64,000 nt of DNA, taken from assembly GCF_014837175.1 (NCBI RefSeq), contig NZ_JACYFR010000001.1:930001-994000 (forward strand), in the 5' to 3' direction. The position numbers and the translations under genes are program-made. Below, one piece after another: positions 26,066 through 35,161 of the stretch. A model generated the notes under the pieces. It did no database searches and was not told the origin of the DNA. It saw nothing but the letters and a program-made list of their open reading frames with translations. The DNA is from Cellulomonas sp. JH27-2. GTDB taxonomy: Bacteria > Actinomycetota > Actinomycetes > Actinomycetales > Cellulomonadaceae. Position 1 is the stretch's first letter. Every line of letters begins with the position of its first letter.

Positions 26066-27010
26066 GCCAGGCGATGTGCGAGTTTGCAGCCGGGGCCGTG
26101 GTGATCCCTTCCGACGCCGACAGGAACGATGACCAACCAGGTCGGGATCCGCGCCCACACCGAGCACGGTGACGCGGTCCTGTTCGAGCAGTCCGCCCAC
26201 GTGTACTTGCTCGAAGGTGGCGCACCCGCGTCGATCTCAGGCGTGCTCCCTCGACTGGTACCCGGCGAGCGCGGCATCTTCTCCGCGGACCAGGCGCTCG
26301 CGACTGTCGGGACACCCCATTCGTTCTTCCCCTCCACGGTGACCGGTCCTATCACGTAGTTGTGCGTCGAGAACACTCACAACAACGGCGGCGGCTCGGT
26401 GTGGCCCCTCGATCAGCTCACCGCAGTCGGCTAGGCCGCACACGGCAAAGGCCTCGCCAAGTTCCAGAGGCGGACTACGCGGCCGGTTCGACGGGGTCAG
26501 CGTCTGTTTCTCCAAGGCCCTCGGCGCACCCGTGGGCTCCTGCCTCGCAGGCTCGACCGAGATGATGGATCGCGCGCGCCGCTTCAAGCAGGGATTCGGC
26601 GGCGGCTCCGGCCGGCCGGGTCATAGCGGCCGGCGCCCTCCACGCCCTGCGCACCCACCGCGAGCAGCTCGCGCGCACGCATGAGCTAGACCGCCGCTTT
26701 GCCTCAGGGCTGGTCGGCATCGACGGTATCATGATCGACCCGACCACGGTCGAGACCAACATCGTCCGTTTCCGTCTCGACGGCCTGCACGCGGGACACT
26801 TCGTCGACGACCTGTGCGAGCGCGGCGTGTGGATGCTTCCCAGCGGGCCCGACGGAGTGCATGCCGTCTTCTACCTCGACCTCACCGACACCCAGGTCGA
26901 CGAAGCACTGACCGCCATCCGTGCCGCGGCCGCCAACGCCAAACGTCACGAAAGCACGCCCTCAATCACCGCCCTACTGAGCCGAGGGGGTCGGTCTGCG
27001 CGTGACGTTC
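26066..27010 (+). pseudogene. degenerate threonine aldolase / beta-eliminating lyase gene
   Basis: Pieces of one PLP-dependent threonine aldolase in order but in changing frames. FRQAMCE starts near 26066; PTGTMTNQVGIRAHTEHGDAVLFEQSAHVYLLEGGAP follows (26115 on); then [33 protein letters not shown] ends in a stop (about 26433); [46 protein letters not shown] resumes (26471-26600) in another frame; [22 protein letters not shown] (26625 on); and the C-terminal MIDPTTVETNIVRFRLDG ... (26731 on). The segment with the HLDGARLWN region, just before the catalytic-lysine part, is deleted. Stops, frameshifts and the deletion mean it is dead. Confidence 0.8.
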
Positions 27011-27163
27011 AGAAGGTGCAGCACACGCGGCGCGCCTGGTGGCTAGTTATGACACCACCGAAGCAGTAGGGACGTGGGTGCCTCCTGTCACGCGCTCCAC
27101 CTGGGCAGCATCTCGGCTAACACGTCCGAGCCACCTACGGCGTCGATCCGGAGCGCTTATTTA

Positions 27164-28540
27164 CTACGCTTGCATATCCACAAAACGCGAATAGTGCCCC
27201 TGGAATGCGACAGTTATTGTGTCGGTTGGTCCATTTCGATGCTTAGCCACGATAAGGTCAGCCTCGCCGGCCCGGGGTGATTCTTTTTCATACGCGTCTT
27301 CACGGTGCAAGAGGATTACCATATCCGCATCCTGTTCGATGGAACCCGATTCGCGAAGGTCGCTCATCTGCGGCTTCTTGTCGGTTCGCTGCTCCGGACC
27401 ACGGTTCAGCTGCGAGATAGCAATAACGGGAACTTCGAGCTCCTTGGCGAGCAGCTTGAGTGCACGGGAGAACTCGGAGACCTCCTGCTGGCGGGACTCG
27501 ACGCGCTTGCCCGACGTCATGAGCTGCAGGTAGTCGATGATCACGAGCTTGAGGTCGTGTCGCTGCTTGAGGCGCCGCGCCTTGGCGCGGATCTCCATGA
27601 GCGACATGTTGGGCGAGTCGTCGATGAAGAACGGCGCCTCGGAGATCTTGCCCATCGTGGCGGCGACCTTGGCCCAGTCGTCCTCACCCATCTGGCCCGT
27701 GCGCATCTTCTGCAGATGCACGCGCGCCTCGGCCGAAAGAAGGCGCATCGTGATCTCATTGCGGCTCATCTCGAGCGAAAAAACAACGGACGTCATGTTG
27801 TGCTTGATGGCCGCCGAACGTGCAATGTCAATTCCCAGGGTCGACTTGCCAATTGCAGGCCTTGCGGCCACAACAATCATTTGCCCCGGGTGCAGTCCGT
27901 TGGTCAGACGGTCCAGATCCGAGAAGCCCGTCGGCACGCCGATCATGCCCTCGCCGCGGTGCCCGGCGGCCTCGATCTCGTCGACCGTGCCACCGATGAC
28001 GTCTGCCAGCGGCAGGTAGTCCTCGGACGAGCGGCGCTCGGTGACGGCGTAGACCTCGGCCTGCGCGTTGTTGACCAGCTCGTCGACGTCGCCGCCGTCG
28101 GTGCCGTAACCGAGCTGGACGATGCGGGTGCCGGCCTCGACGAGCTTGCGCAGGATCGACCGCTCGCGAACGATCTTCGCGTAGTAGCCGGCGTTGGCGG
28201 CCGTCGGCACGGCGGAGATGAGGGTGTGCAGGTAGGGCGCGCCGCCGATGCGGCCGATCTCGCCGCGCTTGGTCAGCTCGTCGGCGACGGTGATGGCGTC
28301 GGCCGGCTCGCCGCGGCCGTACAGGTCGAGGATGGCGTCGTAGACGACCTCGTGGGCGGGCCGGTAGAAGTCGGTCCCGCGCAGCTGCTCGATGACGTCG
28401 GCGATGGCGTCCTTCGAGATCATCATGCCGCCGAGCACGGACCGCTCGGCGTCGAGGTCCTGCGGCGGGGTGCGGTCGAACCCGCCGCCGCCCCGCCCGG
28501 CGTCCGGCGGCGCCCCGTACTCAAGTTCCTCGATCGACAC
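27164..28540 (-). CDS. dnaB: replicative DNA helicase
   Basis: Hexameric helicase that unwinds the fork ahead of the replisome; 458 residues, no intein. The N-terminal primase-interaction domain (PPQDLDAERSVLGGMMIS) is followed by the RecA-like motor: Walker A ARPAIGKSTLG with GKST at 231-234, VVFSLEMSRNEI, Walker B LKLVIIDYLQLM, VIAISQLNRGPEQR and RESGSIEQDADMVILLHRED with the hydrolysis-sensing region. Both sites known to carry inteins in other DnaBs (P-loop, and before SIEQD at residue 400) sit in patches of AT-richer codons (27765-27895 and 27164-27375) unlike the rest of the gene. The cause is uncertain; see findings. Confidence 0.97.
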   Translation of the reverse strand: MSIEELEYGAPPDAGRGGGGFDRTPPQDLDAERSVLGGMMISKDAIADVIEQLRGTDFYRPAHEVVYDAILDLYGRGEPADAITVADELTKRGEIGRIGGAPYLHTLISAVPTAANAGYYAKIVRERSILRKLVEAGTRIVQLGYGTDGGDVDELVNNAQAEVYAVTERRSSEDYLPLADVIGGTVDEIEAAGHRGEGMIGVPTGFSDLDRLTNGLHPGQMIVVAARPAIGKSTLGIDIARSAAIKHNMTSVVFSLEMSRNEITMRLLSAEARVHLQKMRTGQMGEDDWAKVAATMGKISEAPFFIDDSPNMSLMEIRAKARRLKQRHDLKLVIIDYLQLMTSGKRVESRQQEVSEFSRALKLLAKELEVPVIAISQLNRGPEQRTDKKPQMSDLRESGSIEQDADMVILLHREDAYEKESPRAGEADLIVAKHRNGPTDTITVAFQGHYSRFVDMQA

Positions 28541-28919
28541 CTGTCGCCCCTATCGTCCTTCGCTCGAACACATGTTCCCAACAGGGTCTGACACGGTCCC
28601 CACGGGCGGCGCCGACCGACCTCGCCCACGCGACGGTAGACCGGATCTCGGTGACCTCCAACCACCCGTCGCGGCCCTGTGGACAAGTGGCATGGAGGCT
28701 GGGGATTGCGCCACGAGACCTGGGGACGGCGGGCAGCCGTGTGTGGGCGCCGATGTGGACGGTGTCCGACTTTCTCCACAGACCGTGGACAGTCGTGTGG
28801 ATACTGGGACGCGCCCCATCGGCGAACACCGCCCGTCACCCGCACGTTCGTCTGTGCACCGGGTGTGGATCAAGAGGAAGTTCGGACCCATTTCATCTGG
28901 TGGACACCCGCGCGGCACC
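28541..28919. promoter_or_regulatory. dnaB / MATE intergenic region with clustered DnaA-box-like sequences
   Basis: 379 bases without a gene between divergent dnaB and the exporter. Five DnaA-box-like 9-mers occur: TGTGGACAA at 28678 (complement TTGTCCACA, the actinomycete consensus), TGTGGACGG at 28754, TTCTCCACA at 28772, TGTGGATAC at 28796 and TGTGGATCA at 28864. They may serve DnaA-dependent control of dnaB or titrate DnaA. It is not the chromosomal origin, since dnaA and dnaN are not adjacent. Confidence 0.5.
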
Positions 28920-30224
28920 GTGGACCGGCAGATCCTCGCGCTCGCCGTCCCGGCCCTGGGTGCGCTCGTCGCCGAGCCGCTGTTCGTCCTGGTCGACTCG
29001 GCCGTCGTCGGGCACCTGGGCACGGCTCCCCTGGCGGGGCTCGCGCTCGCGTCGACCGTCCTGGTGACGGCCGTCGGGCTGTGCGTGTTCCTCGCGTACG
29101 CGACCACGGCCGCGGTCTCCCGGCGGCTGGGCGCGGGCGACCGCGCGGGCGCGATGCAGATGGGCGTCGACGGGATGTGGCTCGCGCTCGGCCTCGGCGT
29201 CGTCCTCGCCGCAGCCCTGTGGCTGGGCGCGAACTCGCTGGTCACAGCGCTGGGCGCCGGCGGTGACGTCGCGCGGCAGGCCGTCACCTACCTGCACTGG
29301 TCCGCGCCCGGGCTGCCGGGGATGCTCCTGGTGCTGGCGGCCACCGGCGCCCTGCGCGGCATGCAGGACACGCGCACGCCGCTGGGCGTCGCGGCCACCG
29401 GCGCCGTGGTCAACGCCGTCCTCAACATCACCCTCGTCTACGGCTTCGACACCGGCATCGCGGGCTCGGGCGCCGGCACGGCGCTCACGCAGCTCGGCAT
29501 GGGCGCGCTCCTCGCCACCGTCGTCGTCCGGGGCGCCCGACGAGCCGGCGCGCGCCTCGCGCCCCACGTCGCCGGCATCGTCGCGAACGCCCGCGCGGGC
29601 GCGCCGCTGCTGGTCCGCACCCTCAGCCTGCGTGCCGCGATCCTCGTGACGGTCTGGGTCGCGACCGGCCTGGGCGCCGTCCCGCTCGCCGGCCACCAGA
29701 TCGTCAACGCCGTCTGGGGTCTGGCAGCGTTCGCGCTCGACGCCCTCGCCATCGCCGCGCAGGCGCTCGTCGGGCACAGCCTCGGCGCGCGCGACGTCGC
29801 GGGCACCCGCGCCGTCCTGCGGCGCACCCTGCAGTGGGGCGTCGGGGCCGGGGCGGTGCTCGGGCTGGTCGTCGGGGGTGCGTCGTGGCTGTACGTCCGG
29901 TTCTTCACGGCCGACGACGACGTCCGCGCAGCCGCCGTCGCAGCTCTGGTCGTCGCCGCGGTGACCATGCCGATGGCCGGGTGGGTCTTCGTGCTCGACG
30001 GCGTCCTGATCGGCGCCGGTGACGGGGTGTTCCTGGCCTGGGCGGGCGTGGCGACCTTTGTCGTCTACGTGCCGGCCGCGCTGGCGGTGCGCGCGTGGGC
30101 GCCGGACGGCACCGCCGGACTCGTGTGGCTGTGGGTCGCGTTCGCCGGGCTGTTCATGGCCGCGCGTGCCGTCACGACGGGTGTCCGCGCACGGGGCAAG
30201 GCCTGGATGGTGACCGGAGCGTGA
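28920..30224 (+). CDS. MATE family efflux transporter
   Basis: Multidrug/toxin exporter of 434 residues from GTG 28920, of the DinF-like branch. Two six-helix bundles: first bundle QILALAVPALGALVAEPLFVLVDSAVVGHLGTAPLAGLALAS, typical MATE helix 1-2 with the VDSAVVGHLG motif; GALRGMQDTRTPLGVAATGAVVNAVLNITLVYG is the MATE motif at the end of helix 4-5. Second bundle begins LSLRAAILVTVWVATGLGAVPLAGHQI. The frame is open far upstream (to 28392), but that would run through dnaB's start, so the GTG at the first helix is used; an in-frame GTG at 28863 is possible. Confidence 0.9.
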   Translation: MDRQILALAVPALGALVAEPLFVLVDSAVVGHLGTAPLAGLALASTVLVTAVGLCVFLAYATTAAVSRRLGAGDRAGAMQMGVDGMWLALGLGVVLAAALWLGANSLVTALGAGGDVARQAVTYLHWSAPGLPGMLLVLAATGALRGMQDTRTPLGVAATGAVVNAVLNITLVYGFDTGIAGSGAGTALTQLGMGALLATVVVRGARRAGARLAPHVAGIVANARAGAPLLVRTLSLRAAILVTVWVATGLGAVPLAGHQIVNAVWGLAAFALDALAIAAQALVGHSLGARDVAGTRAVLRRTLQWGVGAGAVLGLVVGGASWLYVRFFTADDDVRAAAVAALVVAAVTMPMAGWVFVLDGVLIGAGDGVFLAWAGVATFVVYVPAALAVRAWAPDGTAGLVWLWVAFAGLFMAARAVTTGVRARGKAWMVTGA

Positions 30225-30501
30225 GACGAATTCGGCGTGTCGCACCCCGACGCGCCGGGTTGTCGGCACGTCGGTGGAGAGTACGGGCATGGCAGCGTCG
30301 CCGGATTTCGTCGCGATCTCGGGCCTTTCCGACCCCCGTGACAGATCCGTGACCTGCTTGAATCCGGATCGTCACCATGCTTGCGCAAAACGAAACTCAC
30401 CGGTAACTCTTGCGGCCTACGGTGCGTCCAGCCCTGGCACGCACGCGGCCGGGACATCGACGTCGGCAACGCCGTCGGTGCACACCCCACGGAGGTAGCT
30501 C

Positions 30502-31743
30502 ATGCGTAGATCCACCCCCCAGCTGGCGGGCACCGCGCTCGTCCTGGCGGTCGGCCTCGTGCTGACCGGTTGTTCGTCCAAGGACGACTCTGGCGACACC
30601 ACGTCGCCCACCGGCGGTTCCTCGTCGGCGGCCGCGTCGGGCGACCTGAGCATCCAGCCCCTCGTCCAGATCGACAACAAGGGCGCCGAGGTCCCCGCGG
30701 CGGACTCGTCGAACGCCGCCGACCCGGCCGGCGACGGCAGCGCCAAGTGCGACCCGACCACGATCGCCATGGCCGGCGCCCTGACCGGCGCCAACGCGGC
30801 CCTCGGCATCAACATCCTCAACGGCGCCAAGCTGGCCGTCGACGCGCACAACGCGGCGAACAAGGACTGCCAGGTCACCATCAAGCAGTTCGACACCGAG
30901 GGCGACCCGCAGAAGGCGACCCAGGTCGCGCCGCAGATCGCCGGCGACAAGAGCATCATCGGCCTGCTCGGCCCGGCGTTCTCCGGTGAGACCAAGGCCG
31001 TCGGCCCGGTGTTCCAGCAGGCGGGCCTCCTGTCGCTGACGGCGTCGGCGACGAACCCGGACCTGACCAAGAACGGCTGGACCAACTTCTTCCGCGGTCT
31101 GGCCAACGACGCGGTCCAGGGCCCGTCGGTCGCCGCATACATGGTCAACACGCTGAACTTCAAGAAGGTCTGCGTCGTCCAGGACGACTCCGACTACGGC
31201 GTGGGCCTGGCCGAGCAGATCACGGCCGGCCTCGGCTCGGCCGCGGACAGCGCGTGCGCCGCGAAGGTCAAGACCGGTGACAAGGACTTCTCCGCGACGG
31301 TCCAGATCGTCAAGGGCGAGTCGCCCGACGCCGTGTTCTACGCCGGCTACTACGCCGAGGGTGCGCCGTTCGCGTCGCAGCTCAAGGAGGGTGGCGTGAC
31401 CGCCGCCTTCGTCTCGGCCGACGGCACGAACGACCCGGAGTTCGTCAAGCAGGCGGGCTCCGCCGCCAAGGGCGCCTACCTGTCCTGCCCGTGCGGCCCG
31501 GCCCCGGAGAAGTTCGCGGCCGACTACCAGGCCAAGTTCAGCGTCGCGTCGGGCGTCTACTCGGTCGAGGCGTACGACCTGGCGACGATCATGCTCAAGG
31601 GCATCGACTCCGGCGTGAAGGACCGCGCCGGGATGGTCGACTTCGTCAAGAACTACGACGGTGACGGCCTGGCCCGCCACTACAAGTGGGACGCCAACGG
31701 CGAGCTCGCCTCGGCGCTGATCTGGATCTACCAGGTCAAGTGA
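30502..31743 (+). CDS. livK: branched-chain amino acid ABC transporter substrate-binding lipoprotein
   Basis: Extracytoplasmic binding protein of 413 residues. The signal ends in a lipobox (LVLTGCSS, Cys25), so it is membrane-anchored by lipid. A Ser/Thr-rich spacer precedes the periplasmic-binding fold: IAMAGALTGANAALGINILNGAKLAVDAHNA, KDCQVTIKQFDTEGDPQKATQVAPQIAGDKSIIGLLGPAFSGET and AEAYDLA-like EAYDLATIMLKGID typical of LivJ/LivK. It starts the liv operon. ATG 30502 follows ggaggtagct. A strong hairpin just after its stop may lower expression of the permease genes relative to the binding protein. Confidence 0.92.
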   Translation: MRRSTPQLAGTALVLAVGLVLTGCSSKDDSGDTTSPTGGSSSAAASGDLSIQPLVQIDNKGAEVPAADSSNAADPAGDGSAKCDPTTIAMAGALTGANAALGINILNGAKLAVDAHNAANKDCQVTIKQFDTEGDPQKATQVAPQIAGDKSIIGLLGPAFSGETKAVGPVFQQAGLLSLTASATNPDLTKNGWTNFFRGLANDAVQGPSVAAYMVNTLNFKKVCVVQDDSDYGVGLAEQITAGLGSAADSACAAKVKTGDKDFSATVQIVKGESPDAVFYAGYYAEGAPFASQLKEGGVTAAFVSADGTNDPEFVKQAGSAAKGAYLSCPCGPAPEKFAADYQAKFSVASGVYSVEAYDLATIMLKGIDSGVKDRAGMVDFVKNYDGDGLARHYKWDANGELASALIWIYQVK

Positions 31744-31750
31744 CGATCAC

Positions 31751-31785
31751 ACGGCGGCCGGGTCCCCGCGGGGCCCGGCCGCCGT
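31751..31785 (+). terminator. intra-operon hairpin after livK (attenuator)
   Basis: ACGGCGGCCGGGTCCC pairs with GGGCCCGGCCGCCGT-type sequence around a CGCG loop with one mismatch. It sits 8 bases after the livK stop and 33 bases before livH. No T-run. Its place suits differential expression: abundant binding protein, less permease. Confidence 0.6.
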
Positions 31786-31818
31786 GCTGCACCACCCGTC
31801 CCCCCACCTAGGAGCACC

Positions 31819-32856
31819 ATGAGCGCCGTCATGACTGTCGGCCCCGCCGTGTCGAGCGTGGTGAGCGCCTTCAACGTCGACTCGCTGACCCACAACTTCT
31901 GGGCGCTGACCATCGACGGCCTCACGTACGGATCGATCTACGCCCTCGTCGCCGTCGGCTACACCCTCGTGTACGGCGTCCTGCGACTCATCAACTTCGC
32001 CCACTCCGAGATCTTCATGCTCGGCATGTTCGGGCAGTACGCGACCCTGATGCTGCTGGGCTTCACCCCGCGCGGGGACGTGTACACCGAGGGCACGCTC
32101 CTCACGATCGTCTACCTGGGCATCGCGATGCTCGGCGGCATGGCCGTCTCGGGCGGTGCGGCGGTCGGCCTCGAACGCGTCGCCTACCGGCCCCTGCGCA
32201 AGCGCGGCGCCCCGTCGCTGGTGTTCCTCATCACCGCGATCGGCGCCTCGTTCATCCTCCAGGAGTTCGTCCACTTCGTGCTCCCCAAGCTCACCAACCA
32301 GAAGCTGGGCGGCGTCAACGCGCAGCAGCCCATCCGGCTGGTGGAGCCCACGGTGCAGTTCACGTTCCTGGGCGCCGACGTCACGAACGTCGAGATCGTC
32401 ATCGTCGTCGCGGCGATCCTCCTCGCCGTGGCCACCGAGCGGTTCATCACGCTGACCAAGTTCGGCCGCGGCATCCGTGCCGTCGCCCAGGACCCCGTGA
32501 CCGCGACCCTCATGGGCGTCAGCCGCGAACGCGTCATCATGCTGACGTTCCTCATCGGCGGCCTGCTCGCCGGCGCCGCGGCCCTGCTCTACACGCTGCG
32601 AGTGCCCAGCGGCATCATCTACTCGGGTGGCTTCATCCTCGGCATCAAGGCGTTCAGCGCCGCGGTCCTGGGCGGCATCGGCAACCTGCGCGGCGCTCTG
32701 CTCGGTGGTCTGCTGCTGGGCGTCATGGAGCTCTACGGGCAGGCGCTGTTCGGCACCGAGTGGCGCGACGTCGTGGCCTTCGTGCTGCTGATCCTGGTGC
32801 TCATGTTCCGACCGACCGGCATCCTGGGTGAGTCCCTCGGGAGGGCACGCGCATGA
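31819..32856 (+). CDS. livH: branched-chain amino acid ABC transporter permease LivH
   Basis: Inner-membrane permease of 345 residues with about eight helices. Family landmarks: LTYGSIYALVAVGYTLVYGVLRLINFAHSEIFMLG near the N-terminus and the EAA-like AVAQDPVTATLMGVSRERVIMLTFLIGGLLAGAAALLY. ATG 31819 follows taggagcacc. Stop overlaps the start of livM (ATGA). Confidence 0.95.
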   Translation: MSAVMTVGPAVSSVVSAFNVDSLTHNFWALTIDGLTYGSIYALVAVGYTLVYGVLRLINFAHSEIFMLGMFGQYATLMLLGFTPRGDVYTEGTLLTIVYLGIAMLGGMAVSGGAAVGLERVAYRPLRKRGAPSLVFLITAIGASFILQEFVHFVLPKLTNQKLGGVNAQQPIRLVEPTVQFTFLGADVTNVEIVIVVAAILLAVATERFITLTKFGRGIRAVAQDPVTATLMGVSRERVIMLTFLIGGLLAGAAALLYTLRVPSGIIYSGGFILGIKAFSAAVLGGIGNLRGALLGGLLLGVMELYGQALFGTEWRDVVAFVLLILVLMFRPTGILGESLGRARA

Positions 32857-34166
32857 GCATCGAGAAGACCCAGCCCACGCTGCACCTGGGCGTCGGCGAC
32901 AAGCTCCGGCTGTGGTGGGACGCGCTCGCACGGCCCGCGCAGTGGGGCATCGGCGTTCCCTTCATCGTCCTCATCGCGCTGCTGCCCGTCCTGCGGCCGC
33001 CGGTGATCACCACCGTCGGCACGGACTTCGGCTCCGTGCTCGCCCAGTTCGGCATGTACGCACTGCTCGCCATCGGCCTCAACGTCGTCGTCGGGCAGAC
33101 CGGTCTGCTGGACCTCGGCTACGTCGGCTTCTACGCGATCGGTGCGTACACGGTCGGCCTCCTGACCAGCCCCGACAGTCCCTGGAACCTGACCGACGAC
33201 TGGCTCTCGCGCGACTGGGCCTGGCTGTTCGCCGTCCCGATCGCGATCGGGATCACCGCGATCTCCGGCCTGATCCTCGGCACGCCGACGCTGCGCCTGC
33301 GCGGCGACTACCTCGCCATCGTGACGCTCGGCTTCGGTGAGATCGTCCGCCTGCTCGCCGACAACCTCAGCGACATCACCGGCGGCGGGCGCGGCCTCTC
33401 CCAGATCGCCTATCCCGTCGTCGGCGAGTCCGCCGACAAGCCGAACGGTGTCTTCTCCGCGGGCAACACCTCAGCGCCGCTCAACTCCGGGACCTGGTGG
33501 TTCTGGCTCAGCATCGTGCTGATCATCATCGTGCTGCTGATCGTCGGGAACCTCGAGCGCTCCCGTGTGGGCCGCGCGTGGGTGGCGATCCGTGAGGACG
33601 AGGACGCGGCCGAGATCATGGGTGTGCCGACGTTCAAGTTCAAGCTCTGGGCGTTCCTCATCGGTGCGTCGATCGGTGGCCTGTCCGGTGCGCTCTATGC
33701 GGGCCAGGTGCAGTTCGTCGTGCCGACGACGTTCAACGTCATCAACTCGATGCTGTTCCTGTGCGCCGTCGTCCTGGGCGGCCAGGGCAACAAGCTCGGC
33801 GTGATCCTGGGCGCGTTCATCATCGTGTACCTGCCCAACTTCTTCCTGGGCCGCACCGAGCTGTTCGGCATCCCGATCAACGGCGACGACATCGCCAACT
33901 ACAAGTACCTGTTCTTCGGCCTCGCGCTCGTGGTGCTCATGATCTTCCGGCCGCAGGGCCTGTTCCCCGCGCGCCAGAAGCTGCTCACCTACGGACGCGG
34001 GATCTACGTGGCAACGCGCCAGGCCGCCCTCGCGGCGGCGAACGCGGTGACCCCGGCGGCCGTCGCACCCGCGACGTCCGGCACGACGACGTCGGACGCG
34101 GACGCGCCGCTGACGAAGGACGCGCCGCTGAAGAAGAAGGCCGACGACACGGAGGGAGACGCCTGA
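32853..34166 (+). CDS. livM: branched-chain amino acid ABC transporter permease LivM
   Basis: Second permease, 437 residues, about ten helices. It has the LivM entry YALLAIGLNVVVGQTGLLDLGYVGFYAIGAYT and LRLRGDYLAIVTLGFGEIVRLLADN, then EEA-like WVAIREDEDAAEIMGVPTFKFKLWAFLIGASIGGLSGALY. The C-terminal tail of about 60 residues is charged and simple (AATPAAVAPATSGTTTSDADAP..KKK). Start overlaps livH stop by ATGA; its stop overlaps livG start by one base. Confidence 0.95.
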   Translation: MSIEKTQPTLHLGVGDKLRLWWDALARPAQWGIGVPFIVLIALLPVLRPPVITTVGTDFGSVLAQFGMYALLAIGLNVVVGQTGLLDLGYVGFYAIGAYTVGLLTSPDSPWNLTDDWLSRDWAWLFAVPIAIGITAISGLILGTPTLRLRGDYLAIVTLGFGEIVRLLADNLSDITGGGRGLSQIAYPVVGESADKPNGVFSAGNTSAPLNSGTWWFWLSIVLIIIVLLIVGNLERSRVGRAWVAIREDEDAAEIMGVPTFKFKLWAFLIGASIGGLSGALYAGQVQFVVPTTFNVINSMLFLCAVVLGGQGNKLGVILGAFIIVYLPNFFLGRTELFGIPINGDDIANYKYLFFGLALVVLMIFRPQGLFPARQKLLTYGRGIYVATRQAALAAANAVTPAAVAPATSGTTTSDADAPLTKDAPLKKKADDTEGDA

Positions 34167-35161
34167 TGAGCACCCCTGGAGGCATCGGCGCCGGCTCCGA
34201 GCACGACGAGGAGTTCCGCAGCACCGAGGACGTCGTCGCCGGGTCGACGCCGGAGGAGTACCTGCCCGACGGCGACGTCGAGGAGGCCATCGAGATCGAC
34301 CTCTCGGCGGTCAACCCCGAGCTGGCCGACGCGGAGCACGTGGCGGAGGTCGTCGCGACCGACCGGACCATCCACACCGAGGTCGGCGCGCCGCTGCTGC
34401 AGATGCAGGACGTGACCGTGAAGTTCGGTGGCCTGACCGCCCTGGACGGTGTCACGTTCGACATCCGTCGCGGCGAGATCCTCGGCCTCATCGGTCCCAA
34501 CGGCGCGGGCAAGACGACGTGCTTCAACACGATGTCCGGCATCTACCGGCCCACGTCGGGCTCGGTGATGTTCGACGGCCGCCCCATCGGAGCCGTCAAG
34601 CGCAACCAGATCACGCGCCTCGGCATCGCCCGCACGTTCCAGAACATCCGCCTGTTCTCCGACATGACCGCGCTGGAGAACGTCGTCGTCGGCACGGACG
34701 CGCGCCACAAGACGTCGGTGCCGGGGGCCATCTTCCGGACGCCGCGGCACCGGCGCGAGGAGCGCGACGCGATCGACCGCGCCATGGCGCTGCTCGAGTT
34801 CGTCGGGATCGGGAAGCACGCCACCGAGCAGTCCCGCAACCTCTCGTACGGCGACCAGCGCCGCCTCGAGATCGCGCGCGCCCTCGCCACGCAGCCCAAG
34901 CTGCTGTGCCTGGACGAGCCCGCGGCCGGGTTCAACCCGTCCGAAAAGCAGGCCCTCATGGACCTGATCCGCAAGATCCGCGACGACGGCTTCACGGTGC
35001 TGCTCATCGAGCACGACATGCGCCTGGTCATGGGTGTGACCGACCGCGTGGTGGTGCTGGAGTTCGGCCGCAAGATCGCCGACGGCCTGCCGGCGGAGGT
35101 CAGCTCCGACCCCGCCGTCATCGCCGCCTACCTGGGGGTGCCCGACGATGCCACTGCTTGA
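34166..35161 (+). CDS. livG: branched-chain amino acid ABC transporter ATP-binding protein LivG
   Basis: ATPase of 331 residues, about 70 longer than normal LivG because of an acidic N-terminal extension (residues 1-75, rich in Glu/Asp). The catalytic part is regular: LLQMQDVTVKFGGLTALDGVTFDIRRGEILGLIGPNGAGKTTCFN (Walker A GPNGAGKTT), Q-loop ARTFQNIRLF, signature LSYGDQRRLEIARAL, Walker B LLCLDEPAAGFNP, and H-loop LLIEHDMRLVMG. The start could instead be inside, but ATG 34166 overlaps the livM stop (TGATG), which supports coupling and the extension. Shares 14 bases with livF. Confidence 0.93.
   Translation: MSTPGGIGAGSEHDEEFRSTEDVVAGSTPEEYLPDGDVEEAIEIDLSAVNPELADAEHVAEVVATDRTIHTEVGAPLLQMQDVTVKFGGLTALDGVTFDIRRGEILGLIGPNGAGKTTCFNTMSGIYRPTSGSVMFDGRPIGAVKRNQITRLGIARTFQNIRLFSDMTALENVVVGTDARHKTSVPGAIFRTPRHRREERDAIDRAMALLEFVGIGKHATEQSRNLSYGDQRRLEIARALATQPKLLCLDEPAAGFNPSEKQALMDLIRKIRDDGFTVLLIEHDMRLVMGVTDRVVVLEFGRKIADGLPAEVSSDPAVIAAYLGVPDDATA

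Noticed and set aside
28541..28919. Candidate oriC between dnaB and the MATE gene
   Set aside because: Too few DnaA boxes, no AT-rich unwinding region, and no dnaA or dnaN next to it; parA/parB/rsmG place the true origin to the right of the window.
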